Positions 41,941 to 52,200 of a DNA stretch of 64,000 nucleotides are shown here, piece by piece. Source of the stretch: Hellea sp039977295 (lineage in GTDB: Bacteria; Pseudomonadota; Alphaproteobacteria; Caulobacterales; Maricaulaceae); contig JBDWDN010000012.1 in the NCBI GenBank assembly GCA_039977295.1, positions 992,001 to 1,056,000 of the forward strand. The letters run 5' to 3'. The position numbers were made by a program, and so were the translations under genes. Numbering within the stretch: the stretch's first letter is position 1; each line of letters begins with the position of its first letter. Below the pieces are notes generated by a model that was not told the DNA's origin, did not search any database, and saw nothing but the letters and a program-made list of their open reading frames with translations.

Positions 41941-43968
41941 CTACTCTGTTGCGAACTCCATAATAACAGCATCAACGGCAAGGTTATCCCCGGCTTCGCA
42001 ATTGATTTTTGAGATTACGCCCTTCTTCTCGGCGCGCAATGTGTTCTCCATTTTCATGGCTTCAACAACCGCGAGCGCTTGGCCGTCCATGACCTCATCG
42101 CCTTCGGTCACAAGAACAGACACAATAACTCCCGGCATAGGGCATAGGAGTAAGTTAGACGTATCGGGCGCAACTTTGATAGGCATTAACTTGGCGAGCT
42201 CTCCGCCGCGCGGTGTGCGCACGCTGACTTTGAACTCACAGCCGCGGTGCCAAACTTGGTAACCCTCGGAGCATTTTTGCGCTTTGAAATTAAAGGCGCA
42301 ATTATCGACATAGGCGCGGACAAGCGGCATGCCTGGCTTCCACGTTGTCAGCACTTCCATTTCAATAGCCGCTTTTTCTTCATCGGGATTATCCATGACG
42401 ATTGTGCGCAGTCCGCGCTCACCATTGATGTCTGCCGTATAGTGAGTGTCGCCAATCTGCACAGCCCATTCATCAGGAATATGGCGGGCATGATTAGCCA
42501 GCGCGCCGGAGACTTCGGCGGCGCGGTGTTCTGAAATATCATGCATCAACGCGCAGACAGCCGCGATCTTACGGGTATGGCCCAGATTAACCTCTGCCCC
42601 CTCAAAGCCGTCAGGATACTCGTCGGCGATAAAGGCCGTCGTGATGTCGCCGCGTTCAAAACGGTCATGATCATAGACCGCTTGCAAGAACGGGATGTTG
42701 TGACCAATGCCGTCGAGCTCAAATGTATCAAGCGCGTCTTTCATGGTGCTAATCGCCAGCCCGCGATCCTCGCCCCATGTGCAAAGCTTTGCAATCATCG
42801 GGTCATAATACATCGAGATTTCGCCGCCCTCATAGACGCCCGTATCATTACGGATGATTGTGCCATTGCCTAGCGTGCCTTCTGCAGGCGGGCGGTAGCG
42901 TTTTAAGCGGCCAATAGACGGCAGAAAGTTGCGATAAGGATCCTCGGCATAGATGCGCGATTCCATCGCCCAGCCTGTCAGCGTGACATCCTCTTGGGTC
43001 ATAGAGAGCTTATCACCATTGGCGGAGCGTATCATTTGCTCCACAAGGTCCACGCCCGTGATAAGTTCCGTCACGGGATGCTCGACCTGCAGACGCGTAT
43101 TCATTTCAAGGAAGTAGAAGTTCTTGTCCTTATCGACAATGAATTCGACGGTGCCCGCAGAGTCGTAATCCACGGCCTTAGCTAGAGCAACAGATTCAGC
43201 GCCCATTGCGGCGCGTGTTTTCTCATCCAAAAATGGCGACGGGGCTTCTTCGATAACTTTTTGGTTACGGCGCTGAATGGAACATTCGCGTTCACCTAAA
43301 TAAATTACATTGCCATGCTTATCGCCCAGCACCTGGATTTCGATATGGCGCGGTTCTTCGACAAATTTTTCGATAAAGATACGGTCATCGCCAAAGCTAT
43401 TGGCGGCTTCATTCTTAGATGACTGGAAACCCTCACGCGCCTCTTCATCATTATAGGCAATACGCATGCCCTTCCCGCCGCCGCCCGCAGAGGCTTTGAT
43501 CATAACGGGGTAACCAACCTTGTTAGATATTTTGACGGCTTCATCCGCATCCTCAATCAAACCCATATGGCCCGGCACACAAGACACGCCCGCCTCTTGC
43601 GCTAGTTTCTTAGACGTAATCTTATCGCCCATAGAGACAATGGCGTGAGGGTTCGGCCCGATAAAGGCGATCTTCTTTTTAGCGAGTAATTTCGCAAATT
43701 CAGGGTTTTCCGAGAGGAATCCATAACCAGGATGCACAGCATCCGCGCCCGTCTGCTCAATTGCGTCAATAATCTTGTCCATCACAAGGTAAGACTGATT
43801 AACCGCAGGAGGCCCCAAATGAACAGCCTCATCCGCCATCTCAACATGAAGGGCATTACGATCAGCATCAGAATAAACCGCCACGGTTTTGATGCCCATC
43901 TTGCGGGCTGTTTTTATGACGCGGCAAGCAATCTCGCCACGGTTCGCTATGAGTATTTTTTTTATCAT
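41941..43968 (-). CDS. pccA: Propionyl-CoA carboxylase biotin-containing alpha subunit
   Basis: The protein has 675 residues. The biotin carboxylase domain (1 to about 450) opens KKILIANRGEIACRVIKTAR and has the ATP-grasp loop KASAGGGGKGMRIAYN and the FLEMNTRLQVEHPVTE segment. The BT linker follows (about 460-590), then the biotin-carrier domain with the biotinylation motif EAMKMEN at K639. It carboxylates biotin with bicarbonate and ATP; PccB transfers the carboxyl to propionyl-CoA. Its ATG overlaps the stop of a membrane gene of unknown function that separates it from pccB. Confidence 0.94.
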   Translation of the reverse strand: MIKKILIANRGEIACRVIKTARKMGIKTVAVYSDADRNALHVEMADEAVHLGPPAVNQSYLVMDKIIDAIEQTGADAVHPGYGFLSENPEFAKLLAKKKIAFIGPNPHAIVSMGDKITSKKLAQEAGVSCVPGHMGLIEDADEAVKISNKVGYPVMIKASAGGGGKGMRIAYNDEEAREGFQSSKNEAANSFGDDRIFIEKFVEEPRHIEIQVLGDKHGNVIYLGERECSIQRRNQKVIEEAPSPFLDEKTRAAMGAESVALAKAVDYDSAGTVEFIVDKDKNFYFLEMNTRLQVEHPVTELITGVDLVEQMIRSANGDKLSMTQEDVTLTGWAMESRIYAEDPYRNFLPSIGRLKRYRPPAEGTLGNGTIIRNDTGVYEGGEISMYYDPMIAKLCTWGEDRGLAISTMKDALDTFELDGIGHNIPFLQAVYDHDRFERGDITTAFIADEYPDGFEGAEVNLGHTRKIAAVCALMHDISEHRAAEVSGALANHARHIPDEWAVQIGDTHYTADINGERGLRTIVMDNPDEEKAAIEMEVLTTWKPGMPLVRAYVDNCAFNFKAQKCSEGYQVWHRGCEFKVSVRTPRGGELAKLMPIKVAPDTSNLLLCPMPGVIVSVLVTEGDEVMDGQALAVVEAMKMENTLRAEKKGVISKINCEAGDNLAVDAVIMEFATE

Positions 43969-44909
43969 TTTGATCCAATTTTCCCAGCCAGAATTTTAAG
44001 AACCTCTGTTTGTGAAGAAGTGTCTTTATTTGAATTTAAATTTGCACTCAAAAAAGCCAATCGCTCTTCTAATGCGAATATCTTTGCTAGTTCAAACTTA
44101 TTCGCTGCTGATGTAACCAGCCCCAGAGCCGCCAGCCGCATTTCTATATTTGTGATTTCAGCCTTATTAGTTGAAATAGCATTTTCACTTGCAACATACA
44201 TTTTGAGAAAAAAACCAGCGAGGACTTGTATTATCAATACTCCGCTCAACCTAGGAGCTAAGAAAAGAAAATAACCATCGGGATTGCTTTGAGTATCGAT
44301 TTTATCAAGTTGCAAAGTAAAATAGATTAAAAACCCAACTGCAACAGCCGTAAAAACTAAACCTGCTGATAAAGTCAATATTGAACGAGAGGCCAATCGT
44401 TTCTCTTCAACATTTAAACGCTCCCACGACAAAACTAATGTTTTTCTTGGATCTGTTGAGCTCTCTAGTAACTTATCGACTAATGATGGGAGTGTTACGC
44501 TTGAGTCATCAATACGTGCACTAACAACAGATGCTTCTAACCCTGTTGCTCCCAATTTGATGCCAGCATTTAGGCTATTGATTGTAAAAGCACCAAAAAA
44601 ATAACCAAGACTTTCAACAAGACTATTTCCTTCAAAGCTTGAAGAACCAAACCTAATAAGCATTTCAAAAAGCAAGAATAAAAATATTCCAATTCCTAGT
44701 GTGAAGACAAGAAAGCCCACAAACCTAGTTATTGTAAATAAAGTTGAACTTAGCGGGTCGATAAGTAAATCAAAAGGAACAAGATAACTACTTAGAATAA
44801 TAATGGCTCCGAGGAAGCACAAAGTGAGGCCCACCGATAGCAACTTTATATATAAACCTTTGGTGAAGTTTTTCTTTTGTTCGTTATTTGAATTTATATT
44901 CGAACTCAT
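43965..44909 (-). CDS. Unknown AT-rich integral membrane protein between pccB and pccA
   Basis: The protein has 314 residues. Four or five membrane helices: LLSVGLTLCFLGAIIILSSY near 28-47, ITRFVGFLVFTLGIGIFLFL near 64-83, SILTLSAGLVFTAVAVGFLI near 175-195, and a weaker pair near 215-230. A soluble middle has EASVVSARIDDSSVTLPSLV. Codon use is clearly AT-richer than both neighbours. I do not recognise a family. Its stop overlaps the pccA start (ATGA), so it is transcribed with the carboxylase genes although no link to propionate is known. It looks like a later insertion. Confidence 0.65.
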   Translation of the reverse strand: MSSNINSNNEQKKNFTKGLYIKLLSVGLTLCFLGAIIILSSYLVPFDLLIDPLSSTLFTITRFVGFLVFTLGIGIFLFLLFEMLIRFGSSSFEGNSLVESLGYFFGAFTINSLNAGIKLGATGLEASVVSARIDDSSVTLPSLVDKLLESSTDPRKTLVLSWERLNVEEKRLASRSILTLSAGLVFTAVAVGFLIYFTLQLDKIDTQSNPDGYFLFLAPRLSGVLIIQVLAGFFLKMYVASENAISTNKAEITNIEMRLAALGLVTSAANKFELAKIFALEERLAFLSANLNSNKDTSSQTEVLKILAGKIGSK

Positions 44910-45007
44910 AATGACAAGTTCCTATACCTCAAATAAACATCAATTCCCCATTTATTCCCGTGATGGTGAAAACCCAGCGGAGTGTAAATGCCAGCCTTGC
45001 TTAAAAC

Positions 45008-45036
45008 TGGTTCTCCGCCTGTGCGGGGATGAGTAG
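45008..45036. other. Single type I-E-like CRISPR repeat unit
   Basis: TGGTTCTCCGCCTGTGCGGG (45008-45027) continuing GATGAGTAG has the hairpin CTCCGC/GCGGGG and flanks GTTC and GATGA of type I-E repeats; it agrees with the E. coli repeat, as I recall it, at 18 of 29 positions. There is no second copy at 61-base distance and no cas gene in the window, so it is not an array. It lies in the 151 bases between pccB and the AT-rich membrane gene. Confidence 0.35.
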
Positions 45037-45060
45037 ATATCGAGTTAGCTCTTTCCATAT

Positions 45061-46593
45061 CTATAGCGGCAAGTTCCCATGCTTTTTCCACGGGTTCTGC
45101 AGCTGCTTGTCCTTCAGCATCGCAAAGGCCCTATTCACGCGCTTGCGCGTGCTCTTCGGCTGTATCACTTCATCAATATAACCAAGCTCTGCTGCCCTAA
45201 ACGGACTCAGGAATTTCTCTTCATAATCTGCGATATGGGCCGCTGTTTTCTCGGCATTGTCCAAATCTTTACGGTGCAAAATCTCCGTAGCGCCTTTTGC
45301 GCCCATCACGGCGATTTGCGCTGTGGGCCAAGCGTAGTTGATATCGCCGCGCAGATGTTTTGGGGCCATGACGCAATATGCGCCGCCATAAGCTTTGCGG
45401 GTGATGACTGTCACTTTTGGCACAGTCGCTTCGCCGTAAGCATAGAGCAGTTTTGCGCCGTGTTTAATAACGCCGCCAAATTCTTGGTCTGTCCCTGGGA
45501 GGAAGCCCGGCACATCTACCAATGTCAAAATCGGAATATCGAAACAATCGCAGAAGCGCACATGACGCGCGGCCTTTCTGGAGGCGTCACTATCGAGGCA
45601 TCCCGCTAGCACCATAGGTTGGTTGGCGATGACGCCGACCGTTTGGCCTTCTAGGCGAATAAAACCGCAGAGGATGTTTTTGGCGAAATCGCGCTGTATC
45701 TCAAAGAAATCGCCTTCATCGGCCAGTTTTTCGACGAGCTCTTTCATATCATAAGGCAGGTTCGGGTTATCTGGGACCAATGTGTCAAGGCTGTTATCGA
45801 GGCGGTCATGCTTGTCATAGAAAGGGCGCTCGGGAGAGCCCGATCGGTTATTGAGCGGGAGGAAGTCAAAGAGACGCCGTATCTCCGCCAGGGCTTGCAT
45901 GTCATTTTCAAAGGCGCCGTCTGCTACGGAAGATTTCGTTGTATGCGTCACCGCTCCGCCCAGTTCTTCAGCCGTGACGATTTCATTGGTCACAGTTTTG
46001 AGAACATCTGGCCCTGTCAGGAACATATAAGAGCTATCGCGCACCATAAAGATAAAGTCGGTCAGCGCCGGCGAATAAACCGCCCCGCCCGCAGATGGGC
46101 CCATAATAACAGAAATTTGCGGGACAACACCTGAGGCTAAGATATTGTTTTGAAAGACATCTGTATAGCCCGCCAAGGCTTCAACGCCTTCTTGGATGCG
46201 GGCGCCGCCTGAATCGTTCAGGCCAATAATAGGCGCGCCGTGCTTCATTGCCATTTGCTGCACTTTGCAAATCTTCTGGGCATGAGTTTTAGAGAGCGAG
46301 CCGCCAAATACGGTAAAATCCTGCGCATAAACGAAGGTCTTACGGCCGTTAATCGTGCCCCAGCCTGTGACGACGCCGTCGCCTGCGAAATGCTTATTCT
46401 CCATCCCAAAATCCGTGGAACGGTGCTTGATGAACATATCAAATTCTTCGAAGCTGTCAGGGTCGAGCAAAAGCTCTAAACGCTCACGCGCCGTCAATTT
46501 TCCTTTGGCATGTTGCGCCTCGATCCGTTTTTGACCGCCGCCCAATCTTGCTTCGTCGCGCCGTGTTTCCAGCTGCTCTAAAATATCGCTCAA
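45061..46593 (-). CDS. pccB: Propionyl-CoA carboxylase carboxyltransferase beta subunit
   Basis: The protein has 510 residues, the usual length. The two crotonase-like halves are present: SGGARIQEGVEALAGYTDVF with GPSAGGAVYSPALTDF, and GFLPGTDQEFGGVIKHGAKL with KAYGGAYCVMAPKHLRGDIN. The N-terminus, MSDILEQLETRRDEARLGGG, and the end NPWKKHGNLPL are typical of PccB. It moves the carboxyl group from biotin on PccA to propionyl-CoA. It heads the operon pccB - unknown membrane gene - pccA. Confidence 0.95.
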   Translation of the reverse strand: MSDILEQLETRRDEARLGGGQKRIEAQHAKGKLTARERLELLLDPDSFEEFDMFIKHRSTDFGMENKHFAGDGVVTGWGTINGRKTFVYAQDFTVFGGSLSKTHAQKICKVQQMAMKHGAPIIGLNDSGGARIQEGVEALAGYTDVFQNNILASGVVPQISVIMGPSAGGAVYSPALTDFIFMVRDSSYMFLTGPDVLKTVTNEIVTAEELGGAVTHTTKSSVADGAFENDMQALAEIRRLFDFLPLNNRSGSPERPFYDKHDRLDNSLDTLVPDNPNLPYDMKELVEKLADEGDFFEIQRDFAKNILCGFIRLEGQTVGVIANQPMVLAGCLDSDASRKAARHVRFCDCFDIPILTLVDVPGFLPGTDQEFGGVIKHGAKLLYAYGEATVPKVTVITRKAYGGAYCVMAPKHLRGDINYAWPTAQIAVMGAKGATEILHRKDLDNAEKTAAHIADYEEKFLSPFRAAELGYIDEVIQPKSTRKRVNRAFAMLKDKQLQNPWKKHGNLPL

Positions 46594-46709
46594 ACCCTAA
46601 TCCCCTTTGGCCCTTAAACTCGTCTGTAAGCTAATCCGCTAACCTACTAATAGGAGCGCAAGGGTCAAGCCTGATTTAGGTCAAATCATATGAGTGATAT
46701 AGCGCCGGA

Positions 46710-47918
46710 CTAACGTTCGAATAGCGTCTGGGGACTTTTCAGCGCTTCGGGTGATTGATTGATAATCAAAAGCTGGTTGAGCACGGACATCGCCATATTC
46801 GACCGATCATTGAGACAACTGCCCATATTTGTCACATCGCGGCCATTGGGGATCGCGAAATACATATCCCCCGCATGGCGAATACGCGCTGCGTAATTCA
46901 CATCCATTTTGTCATGATTGTTCCTGACGTCAAATAACGGGGCCAAGGATTTTCGCATTCCATCCCTACAGTCAGATTCGACCACATTTTGTTCGCTCCG
47001 TAGAGATTCGCCAAGATAATAGACGATTTCTCGAATAGACCGAATATCGAACGAAATTTCTTGAGGCTGTCCAGGCACAACAATCGGATCTTTTGCGTCC
47101 TCATTTAGAACAAAGCGGAAATTATCCTCACTGTTCTTACAGAGATTAAGCTGAAGGCCGCCGCTTGCGCCTTTAACAATAGAGACGCTGCCATTATAGC
47201 TCTCTTTCATGGATTTAGCGAAATCAGCAAATGCCTGATAGGACTCAAAATCTTGACGGCGTTTTGTGATACAGCTTGTATCGGTGCTCTTCTTGGCATT
47301 CTTTAAGGCAAGGTGGTCTTTAAAGTTAAACCGATCAATATCGTCCCCTCGCACGCCAAGTGCCACAGCGACATCTTTTCTGAAGTTACTAATCTTTTCC
47401 CCGTTATTGCGGGCCTTAATCCCTGTTTTTTCATTTTTAATATTATTGACGAAAAGCAGCGTTATCACGTCCTTGGGCCATCTCTCGAAATAGTCTTTAA
47501 AGACAATAATATCCAAAGGCTTTAGCACGTTTGAAGATGTCCCATCACTTGAACCAAAGGGAGAGACTTTATAAGTTGTGCCCGCTTTTGCCGTATTGGA
47601 GAGTTTTGACGAAGTAGATTTGAAAGGACCCGTTGGGTTTCCTAGTCCGAGAGGGCTTAAATTTATATCAGAACCGCGAGTCATAGTGGGACTGGACTGA
47701 ACAGCAGATAAGGTTGTAAACGTCGTGGGCCAGCGGTCACGGGCGCGCAAAATGTTTTTAAAAATGATTGCGGTATTAGTCGCATTATGAGCATCGTTAA
47801 GCTCGATCGCGTCATTAACGATACTATTTGCGATGCTTTTCGGCTGTCCGACTGTCCCGCAGCTCACCATCATCAATGCTGCAGAGCTTATTAAAGCCGT
47901 TTTCAATATTTTTTGCAT
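46710..47918 (-). CDS. Unknown lipoprotein, 402 residues
   Basis: A lipoprotein signal ends in LMMVSC (C20), and the mature start GTVGQPK lacks Asp at +2, so it should be sorted to the outer membrane. I do not recognise a named family. The early part has NDAIELNDAHNATNTAIIFK and ILRARDRWPTTFTTLSAVQS, a pattern I associate with uncharacterised proteobacterial lipoproteins in exopolysaccharide or secretion contexts. The end has FAIPNGRDVTNMGSCLNDRS. The gene stands alone, divergent from the RND efflux pair. It has two or more cysteine pairs that could form disulfides. Confidence 0.7.
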   Translation of the reverse strand: MQKILKTALISSAALMMVSCGTVGQPKSIANSIVNDAIELNDAHNATNTAIIFKNILRARDRWPTTFTTLSAVQSSPTMTRGSDINLSPLGLGNPTGPFKSTSSKLSNTAKAGTTYKVSPFGSSDGTSSNVLKPLDIIVFKDYFERWPKDVITLLFVNNIKNEKTGIKARNNGEKISNFRKDVAVALGVRGDDIDRFNFKDHLALKNAKKSTDTSCITKRRQDFESYQAFADFAKSMKESYNGSVSIVKGASGGLQLNLCKNSEDNFRFVLNEDAKDPIVVPGQPQEISFDIRSIREIVYYLGESLRSEQNVVESDCRDGMRKSLAPLFDVRNNHDKMDVNYAARIRHAGDMYFAIPNGRDVTNMGSCLNDRSNMAMSVLNQLLIINQSPEALKSPQTLFER

Positions 47919-48114
47919 GGTGCGCCCCTACCATATTTAATTTCTATTCTTACGCCAACTTAATAGTAAATTTCAGACAAATCTAGTGCCAAATAACGCA
48001 ATCCATGCAAATCTGACGCGCCTAATTGCAAGATTGTCAGTTGCCTTTAGAGGCAATAAGCCTAGACTCAAATCCGAGCTAAACTATTTGCCACTCAAGA
48101 GCGTATGCAAGACC

Positions 48115-49203
48115 ATGAAAATCAATAAGTCATATCTGTTCGCTGGGGGCGCTGTTGTCGTCATTGGGTTTTGGTTTTTGTATAATTCAGGCCAGGACGA
48201 TGCCGCCGCTGCGCCTAATACGCCCTCTGCCGCCCAGCAAGCCGCGCCTACGCCCACTGTTGTCATTGAATCGCGCGACGCTGAAGACCACCAAAACAGC
48301 TTCAAATTATATGGCCGGACTGAGGCTAACCGCGAAGTTGCTGTTAAGGCCGAAACGGCTGGCTTAGTCATTTCAACACCCATAACAGAAGGGCGCCGTA
48401 TTAAACGCGGAGCCGTTCTTTGCCGTCAAGATATTGATGCCCGTAAAGCTAATTTAGACCAAGCCCGCGCGAGCATGGAGGCGCGTATGTTTGACTTGCA
48501 ATCCACGCAAACACTTGTCGATAAAGGCTATAAATCCGCCGTGCAGCTTAAATCCCAAAAGGCGGCAGTTGACGGCGCCAGGGCCGCTGTCAAACAAGCC
48601 GAGATTGAACTTGATAATGTGAATATGCGCGCGCCCTTCTCTGGTATTTTTGACACGCAAATGGCAGAAGTCGGCGATTATCTTTTGCCCGGCCAAGCTT
48701 GTGGTAAACTCATTGAAATGAACCCGCTTATTGTCGCTGTTGAGCTGACAGAATCTCAAGTCGGCGACATAAAAATAGGTCAAGCTGCCGATGTTTCGCT
48801 CGTCACAGGCGAGAACGTGACAGGCAAAATTCGTTTCATTCAAGCCAACGCCAATGCCGCGACGCGGACCTTCCGCACGGAGATCGAAGTGCCCAATGCC
48901 GATTACGTCCTCAAAGGTGGCGTGACGGCCACTGTTGCCCTTAAGGCTGGCACGGTTAAGGCGCAGCATATTCCCTCTAAAATCCTCACGCTCGATTCTG
49001 ATGGGTCTGTTGGCGTGCGTTTCGTCGATTACGATAACCGCGTCGGCTTTGCTAAAGTCACGCAGATCGACGAAGATCCTTACGGAATTTGGGTCACAGG
49101 ATTACCCGACAGCACTAATATTATTGTCCAAGGCCAAGACTATGTGTCGGTCGGAACCGAAGTTGACCCTAAAAGGGTTGGAGCTAACGGGGTCACTGAA
49201 TAA
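48115..49203 (+). CDS. RND efflux periplasmic adaptor (membrane fusion protein)
   Basis: The protein has 362 residues from ATG 48115; the frame continues upstream to 47986 but that part lacks adaptor features and the membrane helix KSYLFAGGAVVVIGFWFLYN then fits the N-terminus. It has the lipoyl halves (AETAGLVISTPITEGRRIKR and MRAPFSGIFDTQMAEVGDYL), a short alpha hairpin, and a beta barrel with VTGKIRFIQANANAATRTFR. It should join the permease downstream to an outer-membrane channel. Two bases separate it from that gene, so both are co-transcribed. Confidence 0.9.
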   Translation: MKINKSYLFAGGAVVVIGFWFLYNSGQDDAAAAPNTPSAAQQAAPTPTVVIESRDAEDHQNSFKLYGRTEANREVAVKAETAGLVISTPITEGRRIKRGAVLCRQDIDARKANLDQARASMEARMFDLQSTQTLVDKGYKSAVQLKSQKAAVDGARAAVKQAEIELDNVNMRAPFSGIFDTQMAEVGDYLLPGQACGKLIEMNPLIVAVELTESQVGDIKIGQAADVSLVTGENVTGKIRFIQANANAATRTFRTEIEVPNADYVLKGGVTATVALKAGTVKAQHIPSKILTLDSDGSVGVRFVDYDNRVGFAKVTQIDEDPYGIWVTGLPDSTNIIVQGQDYVSVGTEVDPKRVGANGVTE

Positions 49204-49205
49204 TC

Positions 49206-52200
49206 ATGGGCGGCATTGTCGGCATTGTTGGCTTCTCTATTCGCAATTGGCGGATGACACTAGGTATTATGCTATTTGCCGTTATTAGCGGTTTTTTAGC
49301 CATCTCTCGCCTGCCGTTGGACGCAGAGCCGGACGTGCCAATTCCTTTTGTAAATGTGCGTGTCGTATTGCCAGGTATTTCGCCGGAAGACGCAGAGCGC
49401 TTACTGGTTCGCCCCCTTGAGACGGAAATAAAATCCATCGAAGGCGTTAAGCAGATTAATGCTGTAGCGGCTAATAATGTCGCTTACGTCACCGTTGAAT
49501 TTGAAATTTCGCATGACCAAGATCAAGCTTTGTCGGATGTTCTCGAAAAAGTTGACCGCGCCCGCGCTGAATTTCCGCGCGAAGCCCAAGAACCCGTCGT
49601 CGAAGAAATTTCTATCTCCGCCTTGCCTATTGTCACCGTAAACCTATGGGGCGACGTGCCTGAACGTGAGTTGCAGCGCCGCGCAAAAGACATGAAATCT
49701 CGGCTAGAAAGCCTGCCCGAAATCCTCGAAGCCAATATTTCAGGTGAGCGCATAGATGTGCTTGAGGCGATATTAGACCCTGCCAAAGTTGAGAGCCTCG
49801 GCATTACCTATGACGAGATAGTGGCGGCGGTTGCCCGAAATAATAGCCTTATCCCTGCAGGGGCGCTTCAAACAGATACAGGGCGGTTTAATGTTAAGCT
49901 GCCGGGACTAATTGAAAACCCCGAAGACCTAGGCGATCTGGTCATTCGCCGCGGTGATAATAATTCCATCATCCGGATGAGCGACATCTCTGTGGTGCGT
50001 AGCGGGTATAAAGACATTGAAAACATTGCGCGCTTTAACCGCCGTTCCTCCGTCTCGCTGGAAATCTCTAAGCGCCAAGGCGAAAATATTCTGGACACTG
50101 AAAAAATCGCCAAAGACCTTGTTACCGAAATTACGTCTCGCCCCGATTGGCCCGAAAACATTCAAGTTACCTATAGCCAATCTAGCGCTGTTTACATCAA
50201 TGACATGATGGGGGATTTATCGAGTTCAATCATCAATGCGGTGATCCTCGTCTTTATTGTGTGTATCGCGGCGCTGGGCTGGCGCTCTGCCCTCTTTGTT
50301 GGCTGGGCTATTCCGTCTAGCTTCTTAATCGCGTTCTTTTTGTTCTTCATTCAAGGCGAGACCATCAACATGATGATCCTCTTTGGCCTCATTCTATCGG
50401 TGGGGGTCCTTGTCGACAGCGCCATTGTCATTGTCGAATTTGCTGACCGCAAGATGGATCAGGGCTTAAAACGCAAAGAGGCTTTTCAATTGGCGGGCGA
50501 GCGTATGTTTTGGCCAATCGTATCCTCAACGGCCACAACGTTAGCGGCGTTTATTCCGTTATTATTCTGGGAGACTATTCCCGGTAAATTCATGTCCTAT
50601 TTCCCGCGCACAATGATTTATGTGCTGACGGCCTCTATGTTAATGGCGCTTATTTTCTTGCCGACCCTAGGGGCTAAAATCGGGTTTCGGCCAAAGAAAA
50701 ATAGCAATTCCAATGCTGCATTGCTTGCAGGCGCCGAAGGCGACCCCTCACAGATAAAAGGCTTTACGGGCCTTTACATTAAGCTCATTCGCCAGCTCAT
50801 ACGTTTTCCAATACTTGTGATCGCGGCCTTGGGTATATTGGGATTTCTCATTATCGGCGCCTTTAGCGCCAGCATGGATGGCCCGCCGCCTAAACCCGTG
50901 GAGTTTTTCACGCAATCACCAAGTGATCAGCTTTTCGTCCTGGCCCGAACACGCGGCAACTCTACACCTGAGCAAAGCCTTGATATTGCCAAAGAACTTG
51001 AGAACCGCGTCCTAAAGGTAGACGGTATTTCCTCTGTCTATACAATCGCGGGGCCAGGCGCAGCAGGCGGCGGCGGCTTCTCCTTTAACGGCCCGTCAAA
51101 TGTGCCAATCGACTCGACAGTTCGGGTCTACACAGAGCTAGCCCCCTTTGACCAGCGCGCTCAAAGCGTCACAGAAATCGTGACAGAATTAGAACGCATC
51201 ACGCAAGGCATCCCCGGCGTAATAACCGAGGTAACAGCTATCGATCAGGGCCCGCCCATCGGCAAAGATATTGGTATACAGATTTCAGCCGAAGACCGCG
51301 AGCAGCTTAAGGAAACCACGCTAATTGTCCGCGAAAAACTCGCCTCGATCGAGGGCGTTTATGATATGGAAGACACACTTCCTCTCCCCGGTATAGATTG
51401 GGAAATTGACGTAGACCGCGCCGAAGCTGGGCGCTTAGGGCTTGATGTGGGCCGCATTGGTGCGGCGATACAATTTTTGACCGAAGGCGCGCTCGTGGGT
51501 CAATACCGCCCGCTCGACGTCGAAGAAGAAGTCGATATCCGTATCCGCTACCCCAAAGGCTCACGCGATCTCTCCCTTCTAGATTCTCTGCGCATCCAAA
51601 CACCGCAAGGCGCCTTGCCGATTTCCTCCGTCGTGACCCGCGTGCCCAAATCGCGCCAAGACAAAATCGAACGCCGTGACCTCTCGCCTTACTATGTCGT
51701 GCAAGGAAATACGCGGAAGGAATATGCAACACAGACTCAAGTCGCAGAGATGGAAAAATGGTTTGAGGAAGAGGCTAACCTTCCCGCAGGCACTAAGATT
51801 AAGTTTCTAGGTCAGGCCGAGGAGAATGCGGCAACGGCCCAGTTTGGCAAGAGTGCGGCCCTGGCTATTCTGTTTATGATGGGCGTAATTTTGTTATTGC
51901 AATTTAACAGCTTTTATCACGTCTTTCTGACATTGATGGCTGTTGTGCTCTCCGTCTTCGGGGTCTTGCTTGGCCTCGTCTTCTATTCTTATATTTCCAT
52001 GATCCTTGTGCTTACGGGCGTAATCGCTCTGGCAGGTATTGTGGTAAATAATAATATTGTTTTGATAGATACGTATCAGCGGCTCAAAGCGCATGGATTT
52101 AGCAGTGAAGATGCAGCGCTGCGAACGGCTGCGCAGCGTTTACGGCCGGTTGTCTTAACGACGCTGACCACGGTGGTTGGCCTCATGCCGCTTGTCCTTG

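Noticed and set aside
45008..45036. A true CRISPR array
   Set aside because: Only one repeat-like unit is present, the next expected repeat position is unrelated sequence, and no cas gene is in the window.
44906..45091. Minus-strand 61-codon frame covering the CRISPR-like repeat
   Set aside because: It starts inside pccB and has no ribosome site or recognisable sequence, so it is taken as a chance frame.
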